From Sphingobacterium tabacisoli (GTDB lineage: Bacteria; Bacteroidota; Bacteroidia; Sphingobacteriales; Sphingobacteriaceae), in NCBI RefSeq assembly GCF_017908035.1, contig NZ_JAEQMU010000001.1:62001-126000 (forward strand): DNA of 64,000 bases, in the 5' to 3' direction. Position numbers and translations under genes: made by a program. Below the pieces are notes generated by a model that had not been told where the DNA came from, ran no database searches, and was given only the letters and a program-made list of their open reading frames with translations. Within the stretch, counting starts at the first letter, position 1. Each line of letters begins with the position of its first letter. This document shows, piece by piece, positions 18,906-28,909 of the stretch.

Positions 18906-20822
18906 ATGGAAGAAAATAGAGTAGAATTTTTAAAAAGTGTCCTTCCTTTTAGCTTATTGTCTTCGGTGGCATTGTCGGATTTAGCCGAACTTTTTGTTGA
19001 AGAATGCTACAAAAAGGACACATTGATCTACCGGCAGGAAGAGACTAAAATGAAAGGTATCGACGTGATTGTGGAGGGTGGATATGAATCATTTTTTTAT
19101 GATAGTTCCCACAACCGGCGACTGCCTGAGTTTCATGGGCCAACGTTTTGTTACGGAGGTGTCTCTATACTGCTGAATAGAAAGAAATCGCTACGCACAG
19201 TGATAGCGACAAAGGGCACTATCGTTCTTTCCTTGAAGCGTAAATATTTTACTGCGCTCTGCGATTCCAATGAAGCTTTTTTTCAGTATTTTACATCCGA
19301 GTATGGCCGTCGGATGGCAAATGAAGATTTTGCCCATTTTAGCAAAACTCCAGCTTCTTTTGAACAAAGTTATATCGCTTCAGAACAGCTTTACTCTCGA
19401 AAAATAGAAAGTATCGATGCGTTGGACATTTTATATTGCGGCGAGGATACACCAGTTTGGCAAGTCGCAAAGATGATGTCAGAACAAAAGAGAAGCTGTA
19501 TTATTGTACGTAATGCGGATAATACTGCGGTAGGATTTATCACAGACATTACGCTTCGTGATAAAGTGGTTGCACAGCAGGATGGCAATACTATGATCAC
19601 GGCACGGGAAGTGATGGATACGCCTATTGTCGTTATCAGTAATCAAGCCTATGTATACGAGGCTATATTGATGATGTTTAGTACCAAAACACGTTACTTG
19701 TTGGTCGATAATAAAGGAAGATTAGAAGGAATAATAAGCCGAAATCGACTTTTGAGCGAACAGGCCCAATCTCCATTAGTTTATATTCAGTCCGTAAAAT
19801 TAGCCTTGTCATTAGAAGAAATAAAAGGTAAATGGGATAATGTGCCGCAGATGATTAAGCAATTGTTGGGAAGAGGCGTGAATGCGCAGATTGTAAATCA
19901 GATTATTACAACTATTGCGGATACTATTTTGATCAAAATCATTGACAGAGTGATCCATGAAATAGGAGACCCTCCGGCAAAATTTGTATTCATGGTATTA
20001 GGAAGCGAAGGCAGGAAGGAACAAACACTCAAAACAGATCAAGACAATGCTATTATTTATGAAGATAAAGCTAATGAGCATAGAGAAGAAGTTAGGAAGT
20101 ATTTTTTACAATTGGCAGGTATGGTTTCAGAGCAGTTGAATTATGTTGGATTTAGCTTTTGTACCGGAGGCTTTATGGCTAAAAACCCTAAATGGACCCA
20201 TTCATTGTCTCACTGGAAGAGAAATTACGAGTCCTGGATGCAGGAATCAGCGCCAGAATCTGGAATCAAGTTTTCTACTTTTTTTGACTGTCGTTATGTG
20301 TATGGAGATAAATCCATCATGGATGAACTATACGGTTTTCTTGATGAACAGCTAAAACAATCTATGGAACAGCTTTTTTTCTTTATGGCCAAGAATGCAT
20401 TACAGTATCAGCCGCCCTTAACACCGTTTTTTAAGAATATTAGAACGATGCAGATCGGTAAGCGTGAAGTGCTGGATATAAAAAAGGCCATGACTCCCAT
20501 TGTGGATTTGGTACGTGTTTACGCTCTGAAACATCGTGTCTTTTTGGTTAATACCGGCGAACGCTTGCGGGCGCTTACTGACCTAGGCGTATTCTCAGAA
20601 GAAGAGTGCCAAGAGCTAAATCATTCTTATTACTATCTTATGGCTTTGCGGTTACACAAGCAGGCCAATCAAGTAATTCGAGATAATGTCGAGCCAAATA
20701 ATTATTTAGAAATAAGCATATTGACAAAAATAGAGCAGGTGACACTAAAGATGATTTTCAAAACGATTGAAGGTTTCCAGTCCCGTATACGTCTTGAATT
20801 TACTAAGGAGCTATTTAATTAG
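18906..20822 (+). CDS. cNMP-binding/CBS/DUF294 putative nucleotidyltransferase
   Basis: Cytosolic signalling protein of 638 residues. A cyclic-nucleotide-binding-like beta-barrel fills about 1-140, two CBS repeats about 165-295 and a DUF294 nucleotidyltransferase-like domain about 315-450, with the GSEGRKEQTLKTDQDNAI signature (Gly-Ser and Asp-x-Asp of the Pol-beta fold, as in GlnD). A DUF294 C-terminal helical domain follows (about 480-630). The family is thought to transfer nucleotidyl groups under control of ligands bound by the CBS pair; the target is unknown. It is in an apparent operon with the exonuclease. Confidence 0.88.
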   Translation: MEENRVEFLKSVLPFSLLSSVALSDLAELFVEECYKKDTLIYRQEETKMKGIDVIVEGGYESFFYDSSHNRRLPEFHGPTFCYGGVSILLNRKKSLRTVIATKGTIVLSLKRKYFTALCDSNEAFFQYFTSEYGRRMANEDFAHFSKTPASFEQSYIASEQLYSRKIESIDALDILYCGEDTPVWQVAKMMSEQKRSCIIVRNADNTAVGFITDITLRDKVVAQQDGNTMITAREVMDTPIVVISNQAYVYEAILMMFSTKTRYLLVDNKGRLEGIISRNRLLSEQAQSPLVYIQSVKLALSLEEIKGKWDNVPQMIKQLLGRGVNAQIVNQIITTIADTILIKIIDRVIHEIGDPPAKFVFMVLGSEGRKEQTLKTDQDNAIIYEDKANEHREEVRKYFLQLAGMVSEQLNYVGFSFCTGGFMAKNPKWTHSLSHWKRNYESWMQESAPESGIKFSTFFDCRYVYGDKSIMDELYGFLDEQLKQSMEQLFFFMAKNALQYQPPLTPFFKNIRTMQIGKREVLDIKKAMTPIVDLVRVYALKHRVFLVNTGERLRALTDLGVFSEEECQELNHSYYYLMALRLHKQANQVIRDNVEPNNYLEISILTKIEQVTLKMIFKTIEGFQSRIRLEFTKELFN

Positions 20823-20933
20823 CTTTTCTTGTTGTCTAAGGAATTGTACACCTATGAAATACTCCCGCTTAGCGAAGCACAGAAAACAAGAGTATTCCAA
20901 TGACCATTAAAAAATAAGTAATATAATATACCT

Positions 20934-21872
20934 ATGAAAACAATGGATAATAAGACTATAGCTTCTTTGCTTTGTTATGATCATCTCATTGAAGCACTTA
21001 AAATAGTATTTAGATCTTCTTTCACGCAGCCAGTTAGGCATCATCATTTTTACACAAATTCAGAAGGACATGAGAATACACTAATACTGATGCCATCATG
21101 GAATGATCGCTATATCGGTATAAAGCAAGTGGTAGTTGCCCCTAATAATTCCACAAAGAATCTTCCGGCTATTCATGCACTTTATACAGTATTAGATGCT
21201 GTTACAGGAAAGCCTATCGCTCAAATGGATGCCGCAGAATTGACCTCTCGTCGGACTGCCTGCACTTCGGCACTGGCTGCGTCCTATTTAGCAAGAAAAA
21301 ATGCTTCTACTTTATTAGTTGTTGGGAGCGGTAAGGTCGCTCAGCATTTGGTTCAGGCTCATTCCGTGGTTCGTGAGTATGATCAGATTTTACTATGGGC
21401 GAGAAATCAAGAAAAAGCCAAGCAGATGCAGCAATATTTGAAAATAGAGGGAATAGAAAATGTTACAGTCGTCGAGGATTTGAAAAAGGCTGTTGGCGAG
21501 GCCGATGTTATCTCTTGTGCTACGCTTAGTCAAGACCCGATTATTTATGGAGACTGGATCAAGGCAGGAACGCACCTTGATTTAATAGGCTCACATACAC
21601 CTAAAACGAGAGAGGCAGACGATTTAACTATTTTGAAAAGCCAAATCTTTGTAGATTCGAGAGAAGGCGCATTGCATGAGACTGGTGAACTCGCCATACC
21701 TATAGAAACAGGTGTGTTAGATCCTAAATCTGTTATAGCGGATATTGTAGACCTGTGTTTGGAAAGGCATCCGGGAAGATCCAATGAAAATGAAGTGACA
21801 CTATTTAAATCGGCAGGTTTGGCTATAGAAGATCTTGCTGCAGCATTATTGGTATACGAAAAGTTAGAGTGA
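20934..21872 (+). CDS. Ornithine cyclodeaminase/mu-crystallin family protein
   Basis: NAD(P)-dependent enzyme of 312 residues from the ornithine cyclodeaminase, alanine dehydrogenase, ketimine reductase and mu-crystallin superfamily. Family landmarks are the substrate-loop IGIKQVVVAPNN, the TSRRTACTSALAASYLA helix, the Rossmann nucleotide loop LLVVGSGKVAQH and LIGSHTPKTREAD. The substrate cannot be read from sequence: proline synthesis from ornithine and imino-acid reduction are both possible. A second ATG lies three codons downstream at 20943. Confidence 0.88.
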   Translation: MKTMDNKTIASLLCYDHLIEALKIVFRSSFTQPVRHHHFYTNSEGHENTLILMPSWNDRYIGIKQVVVAPNNSTKNLPAIHALYTVLDAVTGKPIAQMDAAELTSRRTACTSALAASYLARKNASTLLVVGSGKVAQHLVQAHSVVREYDQILLWARNQEKAKQMQQYLKIEGIENVTVVEDLKKAVGEADVISCATLSQDPIIYGDWIKAGTHLDLIGSHTPKTREADDLTILKSQIFVDSREGALHETGELAIPIETGVLDPKSVIADIVDLCLERHPGRSNENEVTLFKSAGLAIEDLAAALLVYEKLE

Positions 21873-21889
21873 CGCTGATTATGAGTTTA

Positions 21890-22111
21890 TTATACACTTA
21901 GGTTTATTCTATTTTTAAAGTCTTGATTCTTAATAAATGAAATATGGATTTTAAAATTAAGCAACTGGAAACAATACATGGAATGTTTCCAGTTTGATAT
22001 CAATTTATATTCTGTATAGTTTATAGTCATTTCAGCGAGATCTTCCCCTTGCTGGAAGCGATTACTCATCCATCTCTGCATATCTTGTTCGCTGTTAAAT
22101 AAACTCATCAT
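21890..22111 (-). pseudogene. Short minus-strand ORF, likely gene remnant
   Basis: A 73-codon frame whose first 35 residues (MSLFNSEQDMQRWMSNRF and following) look like a real protein start, while the rest is AT-rich and low in information. It begins 10 bases after the end of the fragment at 22121-22432, so both may derive from one decayed minus-strand operon. Function is unknown; it could also be an intact small gene. Confidence 0.35.
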
Positions 22112-22120
22112 CCGTTAGCT

Positions 22121-22432
22121 TTAATCATTCTGTTTAAGTTTCTGTCTAGATCGTACAATCGCTTTTATACACTCTTCTCGTATATTCCATAATTCATCGA
22201 TCGAGTAGGGTACTTTATAAATTATGAGAACGAACTTACAACCAACAAAAGCCATTTGCCACCGATATCCCATGGTCGTCATGGTATTCCCAATTTTTCC
22301 ACATAAAGAAAATACCGGCCTCGCCTGAATAAAACTTGTCAAAATACTACAGACAGAAAAAGGCGCCATACTTTTCAAGTTAGAACTTATAAAAATGAAG
22401 CATTTACAGGTGAAAAATACGGATATGTTCAC
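22121..22432 (-). pseudogene. C-terminal remnant of a transglutaminase-like protein
   Basis: The last 28 codons read YSIDELWNIREECIK and onward to a stop. They match, at protein and DNA level (22130-22210 against about 42513-42594), residues 385-408 of the large fusion protein encoded at 42005-43744. Upstream codons of this frame do not resemble that protein, so only its C-terminus survives. The remnant shows where the unfused protein normally ends. Confidence 0.6.
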
Positions 22433-22583
22433 TTTAGATCAGAATTTAGCCCGATCTGTGTATGCCCAAGGCTAGCTTTTCGATTAAGCACGTTTTGTAA
22501 AATGACGGTGCCCATTTAGCTTTAATGGTTGGAGTACAAAAAATAAATTTGTAGATTGGCGTTTATCAATTTAATTATCTGTT

Positions 22584-22760
22584 ATGGAAGGTAACTCACT
22601 TGAATTATCGGACAACACCCAAGAATGCCCATTGAATATCTATCCGGCGGGAGATCCCGAACATCCTGATTGGTATATTTACGAGTATGAAAGCCATCGG
22701 AAGGTACTTGTTGAAAAGAACTCCCAATCGGGTAAGTTTCATTTTATAAAAGAGCTCTAG
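22584..22760 (+). CDS. Small hypothetical protein, 58 residues
   Basis: A short ORF with good codon structure and an acidic, aromatic-rich product (PAGDPEHPDWYIYEYESH in the middle). No signal peptide or membrane segment is visible. It stands alone 57 bases before the methyltransferase gene. I do not recognise a family; the composition suggests a genuine small cytosolic protein rather than noise. Confidence 0.5.
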   Translation: MEGNSLELSDNTQECPLNIYPAGDPEHPDWYIYEYESHRKVLVEKNSQSGKFHFIKEL

Positions 22761-22817
22761 TGTGAATGGTTGTTCCATTTCTAGTATAAATTTCTCTAAT
22801 GTTGTAAATGAAGATGA

Positions 22818-23414
22818 ATGATTTTTAAATTATTACAAGCAGATTATGATGTGGATGATGGACGTTTTAATGATCTTTATCCTGATGAGATTAAAGAATT
22901 AGCACAGCGCCATTGGACTCCTGTAGATGTCGCTAAGATTGCGTCGCAATATTTGGTTGAGTGGCCGGAAGATAGAGTTTTAGATATTGGTTCAGGTGTT
23001 GGTAAATTTTGTCTTGTCGGTGCTTCCTGTACTAAAGGTAAATTCTACGGAGTAGAACAAAGAGAATCTCTCGTCCAGATTTCGAAAGATCTAGCTGTAA
23101 AGTATAATGTGCAGAATGTTGAATTTATTCACGGTAATATGGAGCAGATTTTATTTTCCGAATATGATGCGTTTTATTTTTACAATTCTTTTTATGAAAA
23201 TCTAGATACCTTTTGTCCGATAGATGATTTGGTAACTCCTGATAAGGATCTTTATTATTCCTATACCAATCACCTTCGCAATGAACTTGATAAAGCCCCA
23301 GTAGGCACTAGATTGGTTTCCTATTGGAGTGGCTGGGATGAAATTCCACCAAGTTTCAATCTTGAACACACAGCTTACGAGGGTTTTTTAAACTTTTGGC
23401 GAAAGGAAGCCTGA
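22818..23414 (+). CDS. SAM-dependent methyltransferase
   Basis: Class I methyltransferase of 198 residues. The SAM-binding motif I is VLDIGSGVGKFCLVGA (about 55-70), the acidic motif II is in FYGVEQRESL and motif III lies near FIHGNMEQ. The product resembles small stand-alone methyltransferases; whether the substrate is a protein, RNA or metabolite cannot be told. It is monocistronic between small genes. Confidence 0.8.
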   Translation: MIFKLLQADYDVDDGRFNDLYPDEIKELAQRHWTPVDVAKIASQYLVEWPEDRVLDIGSGVGKFCLVGASCTKGKFYGVEQRESLVQISKDLAVKYNVQNVEFIHGNMEQILFSEYDAFYFYNSFYENLDTFCPIDDLVTPDKDLYYSYTNHLRNELDKAPVGTRLVSYWSGWDEIPPSFNLEHTAYEGFLNFWRKEA

Positions 23415-23532
23415 TTTATTATTCATCGCGGCTAATTCAAAGAATGAATTTTTATAAGTTATTACTATAGACATTATTTGTAAATTAGCAGTCGCTTAAA
23501 GCAAGTCTACTCAAAGGCTATAAAATCACAAC

Positions 23533-24195
23533 ATGGATATTTTTTTTGAATTTTTAAATAACCTGTCCGATCCTGACTGGATAGTGTCGCATGGAGGGTT
23601 GTATCTATTGCTGTTTATTATCTTCGCCGAAACAGGAATTATGATTGGGTTCTTCCTTCCTGGAGATCCCCTCCTTTTTATCGCCGGAATGATTGTATCC
23701 AATATGACGCTTTCTCCAGAAGCTGAATTGCCTACGCTTTTAAGTTGGATCCTGCTCATCTCACTTTCTGCCGTTTTGGGCAATTTTTTGGGATATTGGT
23801 GCGGTAAGGCTTTTGGTAGCCGGATAATGGCAATGAAAGATACCTGGTTTTTTAAAAGACATTATATTGTTAAAGCCCAGGAGTTCTATAAAAAGCGAGG
23901 CGGTAGTGCAATTGTTTTGGCCAGATTTATTCCGGTCGTGCGTACATTCGCACCAATCGTGGCTGGTATAGTAAAGATGGACTTTAAGAAATTTGTTATT
24001 TACAATATCCTCGGTGCGGTTATATGGGCAGGTAGTTTAGTGACCTTAGGTTATTTGTTGGGCGAAAACCCGTGGGTACAACGCAATCTAGAGTTCGTCA
24101 TTTTGGGGATTGTACTAGTAGCGACTGCTCCTGTCATTTTAAAAGCCATTACTGGGAGAAGCAAAGTAAAGACTTCCGTTAATGATGCCAGATAG
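23533..24195 (+). CDS. DedA-family membrane protein
   Basis: Inner-membrane protein of 220 residues from the DedA/SNARE-associated family, whose characterised members flip undecaprenyl phosphate or other lipids and support envelope homeostasis. Visible hallmarks are ETGIMIGFFLPGDPLLFIAGM in the N-terminal re-entrant region and GGSAIVLARFIPVVRTFAPIVAG with the conserved Arg residues, followed by membrane helices. It stands alone and its length is normal. Confidence 0.93.
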   Translation: MDIFFEFLNNLSDPDWIVSHGGLYLLLFIIFAETGIMIGFFLPGDPLLFIAGMIVSNMTLSPEAELPTLLSWILLISLSAVLGNFLGYWCGKAFGSRIMAMKDTWFFKRHYIVKAQEFYKKRGGSAIVLARFIPVVRTFAPIVAGIVKMDFKKFVIYNILGAVIWAGSLVTLGYLLGENPWVQRNLEFVILGIVLVATAPVILKAITGRSKVKTSVNDAR

Positions 24196-24430
24196 GTAAA
24201 GTCTATCTTTTTTGATTTTCTTTTCATGGTATGCATTCGGGCTATGTCCTGTGCCGGGATGGTCTTGTATAGCGTTGTCAGCTGCTCCTTTATATTTCCA
24301 TTTTCATAATCGATTTTTTCTGTGATCAGGCTTAGGTCCCCCGTCCATAGTAATCTTCGTAGTCAGGGTTCCTTCAAAGTCAAATTGGGCAAACAGTGAC
24401 AATAAGAGTTTCCATACCTTTCCGTGTTTA
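24190..24430 (-). pseudogene. Frameshifted gene remnant
   Basis: Read on the minus strand, two abutting frames look coding. The first runs from about 24430 to 24330 (product containing GKVWKLLLSLFAQFDFEGTL). The second continues from the GGGGG run near 24340 (product containing SLITEKIDYENGNIKEQL) to about 24190, overlapping the dedA 3' end in antisense. A single-base slip at the G run would join them. I do not recognise the family. Confidence 0.45.
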
Positions 24431-24433
24431 AAT

Positions 24434-25048
24434 TTACGTTTTGTTCGTAACTTTTTCTTTCACCACGGTCAGATCTACCTGATTTGCATTGAGGTCATGG
24501 CAAAGCTCAATCCATATATTCGCATCCGGTGTACGGATGAGGAATTGTATGTATTTATAAGGACGGGGATCGTACATGTCTTTTACGTACACTGGCTGGT
24601 CTTTGTCCAAGAGTTTGGATGCTGAAGCGGCTAGTTCACCTGAATAAAACTCTACACCACCAACACTCTCTATCTCCTTTTTGTATTCATTGACCAAATA
24701 GGTGTCTTCAAAAACGTCTCCCTCCTGAAACACTGCGGTATAATAATATTGGCCACTCACTTTCCTGATTAGACTGTCGTTGTAAAAGAAGTACTTTTCT
24801 TCCAACGATTTGGTCTTCTCGCCCGCATGTCGATATTCCGAGGGGGCGGAGAGGAAAGGAAACTCGCCTACTTCCGATGTAGAGATAGGTGCTTAATGGA
24901 GATTGAAGCCAGAAACTGCAGTCGTCGGATCCGATTTGATTTCTAATGTATCGGCATGCCTGTCGTTTTGTTCCTGGCGATTACTATATTGGTTGCAACC
25001 GCTTACGCCAATAAGCACCACATAGAAAGAAATAATATATGTTTTCAT
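24434..25048 (-). pseudogene. Lipoprotein gene interrupted by an in-frame TAA
   Basis: From the ATG at 25048 the minus strand encodes a lipoprotein signal (VLIGVSGC, Cys18) and 51 codons, then a TAA at 24893-24895. The same frame continues without shift for 153 further codons to a stop at 24434. The downstream part (YYYTAVFQEGDVFEDTYLV and onward) resembles the N-terminal domain of some OmpA-type periplasmic lipoproteins. Because the frame is kept across the stop, this looks like a recent nonsense mutation or a tolerated readthrough. A TTG inside the downstream part could in theory restart translation. Confidence 0.65.
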
Positions 25049-25324
25049 TGAAACAGGTTTTAACTAGATAGACTTACTCATCTAAGGTTATAAAATTGTT
25101 TAGAAATTGATAAATCAGTGTAGATAAGGAGATCGCCTAGCGACGTGAATAGTTCGCTAGCTAATAAGTTTTATTTGCCGTTAAGGACCTTTAAACCCAC
25201 TTTTATTCATTTGTCCCCAAATTGTCCCCCCCAATAAAAGGGGATATTCGAAATGAAAACAATAACTTGACCCTATTGTAGTGTGATAGCACTATATAAA
25301 GATATTCTGTTTTTAAAAATTTTG

Positions 25325-28300
25325 ATGTTTCTTTTAAACCCCTTTTATAGTATTTCGTTCTTGATATTTATGGTCATGTCTCTTGATAAAGGAGCTTATG
25401 GTCAGAAGCTGCAACATTCAGAAATCGATTCTTTACGTATTTTATTAAGAAGCACTGCAGATACACACAATAAGGTTTTGTTGCTCAATGAAATTGCGCG
25501 TCGCTACGTACATATTCGCAGTTACGATTCCGCGGCAACTATTACTACGAGAGCAAAAGTAATGGCACAGCGAGATGGAAATATGTCTGGTCTCTTAAAA
25601 TCTTATGAAAACTTTGTTCATATGTATCGTGAAAAAGGCGACCTAGAAAAGGCACTGGAGAACCTGAACATAATGCTGGCGCTAGCCAGAAAGATGGACG
25701 TGCCACTGTCGGAGGCAGAAGCCTATGACCAACTGGGACATATATACACGACTAAAGAGGATCAAAAAGCAGCATTATCGAGTCATCAGATGGCGTTAGA
25801 TATTCGGAGGAGAGAAAAAGATCCTTATGGTGTAGCGAATTCTGCAGATAATATCGCTCACCTATATTATCATCAGGACGACTATCTAAAAGCGCTGGAT
25901 CATTGGGATGAGGCTTATCACGCTTACAAAAAAACAGACAATTATTGGGGAATGGCACGGACAAGTGCCAATCTGGGATTGATTCATTATGAATTCTCCA
26001 ATTTTGGTAAGGCCATCGCACTTTTTTACGAATCCAGAGAACGCTATAGAAGTATAGATAATAACGACGGTATAATATGGACAAGTAATTTGATCGGGCA
26101 TGTTTATATGGAGATTAGCAATATCGACAAAGCAGAAGATATTTATAGAAATTCGCTGGAAGCCTATATTAGGGAGGGTAATCGCTCGGGGGTAGCATTG
26201 TCGTATACCAATCTTGGGAATGTAGCACGAAAGAAGCGGGATTTTGATGCGGCAAGGTATTATTGCGAACAAGCAATAGCGATATATGCAGCAGTAGATA
26301 GTTCAGGTTTAAGCTTTTTTACCCCCTACAAACAGCTCGCTGAAATAGATTATGAATTGGGTGACAAGAAAGGAGCATTAACCAAGTTTCTGTCTATGGT
26401 AGATAAACCCATGGTCACGCAGAATATATCAAATAGGGTGACTGTTGCAAATTGGATAGGCCGTATATACCGGGATTTGGAAAAATACAATCTCGCAAGC
26501 ATATGGATAGCGTCTGCAATCAGGCTTAATGCCAGTACTATTGATAAATCCGCCTACTTAATTTCTTATAAAGTACTAGCGGAGGTAGATAGCGCATTGG
26601 GTCACTTTCGGGACGCCTATCTAAATATGCAAAAGTATTATCTATATCGTGATAGTATAGAAAAGCAGAATGCTGAAAAGATTGTGTTGAAGTATGAATA
26701 TGAAAACCAGATTGCTAAAACACTTGAAACTTCCAGAAATAGACAGCGACAACGAAACGTTGCCTGGGCTTTTGCTGGACTGGCTTTTATTTTTGCTGTG
26801 GTATCATGGCGCTATCTTTCGGCACGTTCGAAACATAGAATTGCTTTAGAGAAAGTGAAAAAGAAGGCCGCAATAGACAACCAAGAGATGAAATCCCGAT
26901 TTTTAGCCAATATATCGCATGAATTTCGTACACCATTAACGCTCATAAATGGGCATGTTGAATTATTAATGGCGGGCGAAGGGGATGTAGACGATAAATC
27001 AAGGTATTCCGAAATCACTAAGAACAGCGCCAATTTATTGGAATTGGTAGACCAATTACTGGAATTGTCAAAAATGGATGACAGCTATTATAAGCTCCAA
27101 TATGAGCAAGGCCCAGTTGTTGAGTTGGTCAGGATGCAGGTAGAAAGTTTTGAGTCCGAAGCTGACAGGCTTGGCATTCAGCTTGAGTGTGAATTATCAA
27201 AACAAGCTGAACAGTATTCGGATCAGCGTTTTGTCTATTCGCGTCAGGCCGTAATAGCTATCATCTACAATTTGCTTTCGAACGCGCTAAAACATACCCC
27301 GCAAGCGGGAAAAATTGAGGTATGTTTAGATTTTGAAAGCCCGTTATTAAATATTTGGGTATCCAATACCGGAGATGGTATTGCTGATGAATACCTGCCC
27401 AAAATCTTTGACCGATTCTATCAATTGCCAGGAGAGCCTTCTTATCAAGGGTTTGGTATAGGGCTTTCCTTAGTGAAAGAACTGGCGACCTATCATGGTG
27501 GTGGTGTAGAGGTGGAGAGCCAAACTGATGGTAAGACGATATTTCACGTTTGGTTGGCAGAAGGGAATATTTCTGTCGAAGAGAAGAACGAAATAACTCC
27601 TGTAGTTTCAACCCTTTCGCGGATATCGGCAACAGACGTGCAGTATAAACGAAATAACGTTGTCGGCACTATCGATCGTCCGGTGATCTTGCTCGTAGAT
27701 GATCATGAGGAAATACGTGGTTTTATAAAGGAGTCACTTGGGCATTCCTATCACTTTTTAGAAGCTGCGGATGGCGAGGTCGCGCTAGAAATAGCAAATG
27801 CGATGCTCCCCGATATGATAATAAGTGATATCAAGATGCCTCGGATGGACGGGTTAGACTTCTGTCAGTCCATTAAAGAATCAGAAGCTACATCTCATAT
27901 TCCGGTGCTATTGCTTACTGCAGTCAAAGATCAGTTGAAAAAGGAACATGGCTTGTATATCGGTGCGGATGATTATATCTATAAACCATTTTCTGTAACA
28001 GAGCTAAGGCTTAGGGTGCATAATCGCCTAGCGTCTAAAGAAAGGCTAAGAACATACTATGCTTCGTTACTGGTCAAGGATAGTGATAACGGTGTGTTAC
28101 TGGAGGGAGAAGAAAAAAGTATCTCTCAACAAGATAAAGATTTTATCGAAAAGCTAGTTGGGGCTATTCATGCGTATCAGGACAGTAAGCAGATGAATGT
28201 GGAGTTTCTAGCCAATGTAGCCTGTCTGAGTTCTAGTCAACTCACGCGTAAATTAAAGGCGCTGATCGATAAGACTCCAGCTGAGTTTATCCGGATCATA

Positions 28301-28486
28301 AAGATGAATTCTGCAAAAGATATGCTCGAATCGGGTGCTCGTGTTGCAGATGTTGCCTGGGCTATTGGCTATGAAGATCCTGCTAATTTTGCTAAAGTAT
28401 ACAAGAAGCATTTTGGCTACTCGCCCTCGCAGCAGCAGGTCAAAGGAGTGGATATTGATATATTAGCCGCATCAATACCTCGATAG
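25325..28486 (+). CDS. Hybrid two-component sensor/AraC regulator with TPR sensor
   Basis: One-protein signalling system. From the ATG at 25325 there is a signal-like N-terminus ending near KGAYGQ, then TPR repeats (about 30-440), a single membrane helix (about 475-495), a HisKA domain with the phospho-accepting His532 in NISHEFRTP, and an HATPase (NLLSNALKHTP, GFGIGLSLVKE). A receiver domain with Asp835 in IISDIKMPRMDG and a C-terminal AraC helix-turn-helix follow. A GTG at 25283 gives a 14-residue longer form; the ATG gives a better signal sequence. Classical Bacteroidota hybrid regulators carry two-bladed propeller sensors; here TPRs replace them. No obvious target operon lies alongside. 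Confidence 0.92.
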   Translation: MFLLNPFYSISFLIFMVMSLDKGAYGQKLQHSEIDSLRILLRSTADTHNKVLLLNEIARRYVHIRSYDSAATITTRAKVMAQRDGNMSGLLKSYENFVHMYREKGDLEKALENLNIMLALARKMDVPLSEAEAYDQLGHIYTTKEDQKAALSSHQMALDIRRREKDPYGVANSADNIAHLYYHQDDYLKALDHWDEAYHAYKKTDNYWGMARTSANLGLIHYEFSNFGKAIALFYESRERYRSIDNNDGIIWTSNLIGHVYMEISNIDKAEDIYRNSLEAYIREGNRSGVALSYTNLGNVARKKRDFDAARYYCEQAIAIYAAVDSSGLSFFTPYKQLAEIDYELGDKKGALTKFLSMVDKPMVTQNISNRVTVANWIGRIYRDLEKYNLASIWIASAIRLNASTIDKSAYLISYKVLAEVDSALGHFRDAYLNMQKYYLYRDSIEKQNAEKIVLKYEYENQIAKTLETSRNRQRQRNVAWAFAGLAFIFAVVSWRYLSARSKHRIALEKVKKKAAIDNQEMKSRFLANISHEFRTPLTLINGHVELLMAGEGDVDDKSRYSEITKNSANLLELVDQLLELSKMDDSYYKLQYEQGPVVELVRMQVESFESEADRLGIQLECELSKQAEQYSDQRFVYSRQAVIAIIYNLLSNALKHTPQAGKIEVCLDFESPLLNIWVSNTGDGIADEYLPKIFDRFYQLPGEPSYQGFGIGLSLVKELATYHGGGVEVESQTDGKTIFHVWLAEGNISVEEKNEITPVVSTLSRISATDVQYKRNNVVGTIDRPVILLVDDHEEIRGFIKESLGHSYHFLEAADGEVALEIANAMLPDMIISDIKMPRMDGLDFCQSIKESEATSHIPVLLLTAVKDQLKKEHGLYIGADDYIYKPFSVTELRLRVHNRLASKERLRTYYASLLVKDSDNGVLLEGEEKSISQQDKDFIEKLVGAIHAYQDSKQMNVEFLANVACLSSSQLTRKLKALIDKTPAEFIRIIKMNSAKDMLESGARVADVAWAIGYEDPANFAKVYKKHFGYSPSQQQVKGVDIDILAASIPR

Positions 28487-28626
28487 AGTGCCGAAAGGTG
28501 ATATACGCGCGTTATTAACAGATAAATGCGCTGTTTTTACTGACTTGAAATACATAGGATGTATTATTTTTGTTGCTATCAATACTGATAAAAAGGGGAT
28601 AATCTAAATTAAAAAGATAGCATTCT

Positions 28627-28845
28627 ATGGGAAAAAAGTATAAGCTGACACTGTATAGCGATAATGGAGCTATTGTCAAAAGGGATATTATTATAAGCCT
28701 GGATGACAGACACCTAAATCCTGAAGTTTTTTATCATGAGGGTCTTCGACCTGTTCCATTAGCACAGTCATCAATTATAGATTCAAATCGGCCTAAAATC
28801 GAAACGATTCAAACCGATAAGTCTTCATCCACATGCTATACCTGA
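28627..28845 (+). CDS. Small hypothetical protein, 72 residues
   Basis: Short ORF with plausible codon use and a beta-rich N-terminus (KKYKLTLYSDNGAIVKRDI). No membrane segment, no signal peptide and no recognised domain. It stands alone after the hybrid regulator and could be part of its response. Confidence 0.4.
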   Translation: MGKKYKLTLYSDNGAIVKRDIIISLDDRHLNPEVFYHEGLRPVPLAQSSIIDSNRPKIETIQTDKSSSTCYT

Positions 28846-28909
28846 GGTGCGCACGCTTAAAGGTGCTATTACTGGTTCCACAAGGTGATCTTGATAAGGT
28901 ATTGGAATA

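Noticed and set aside
24893..24895. Recoded stop (selenocysteine or pyrrolysine) in the lipoprotein gene
   Set aside because: The codon is TAA, which is not used for known amino-acid recoding of that type, and no recoding structure is visible; decay is simpler.
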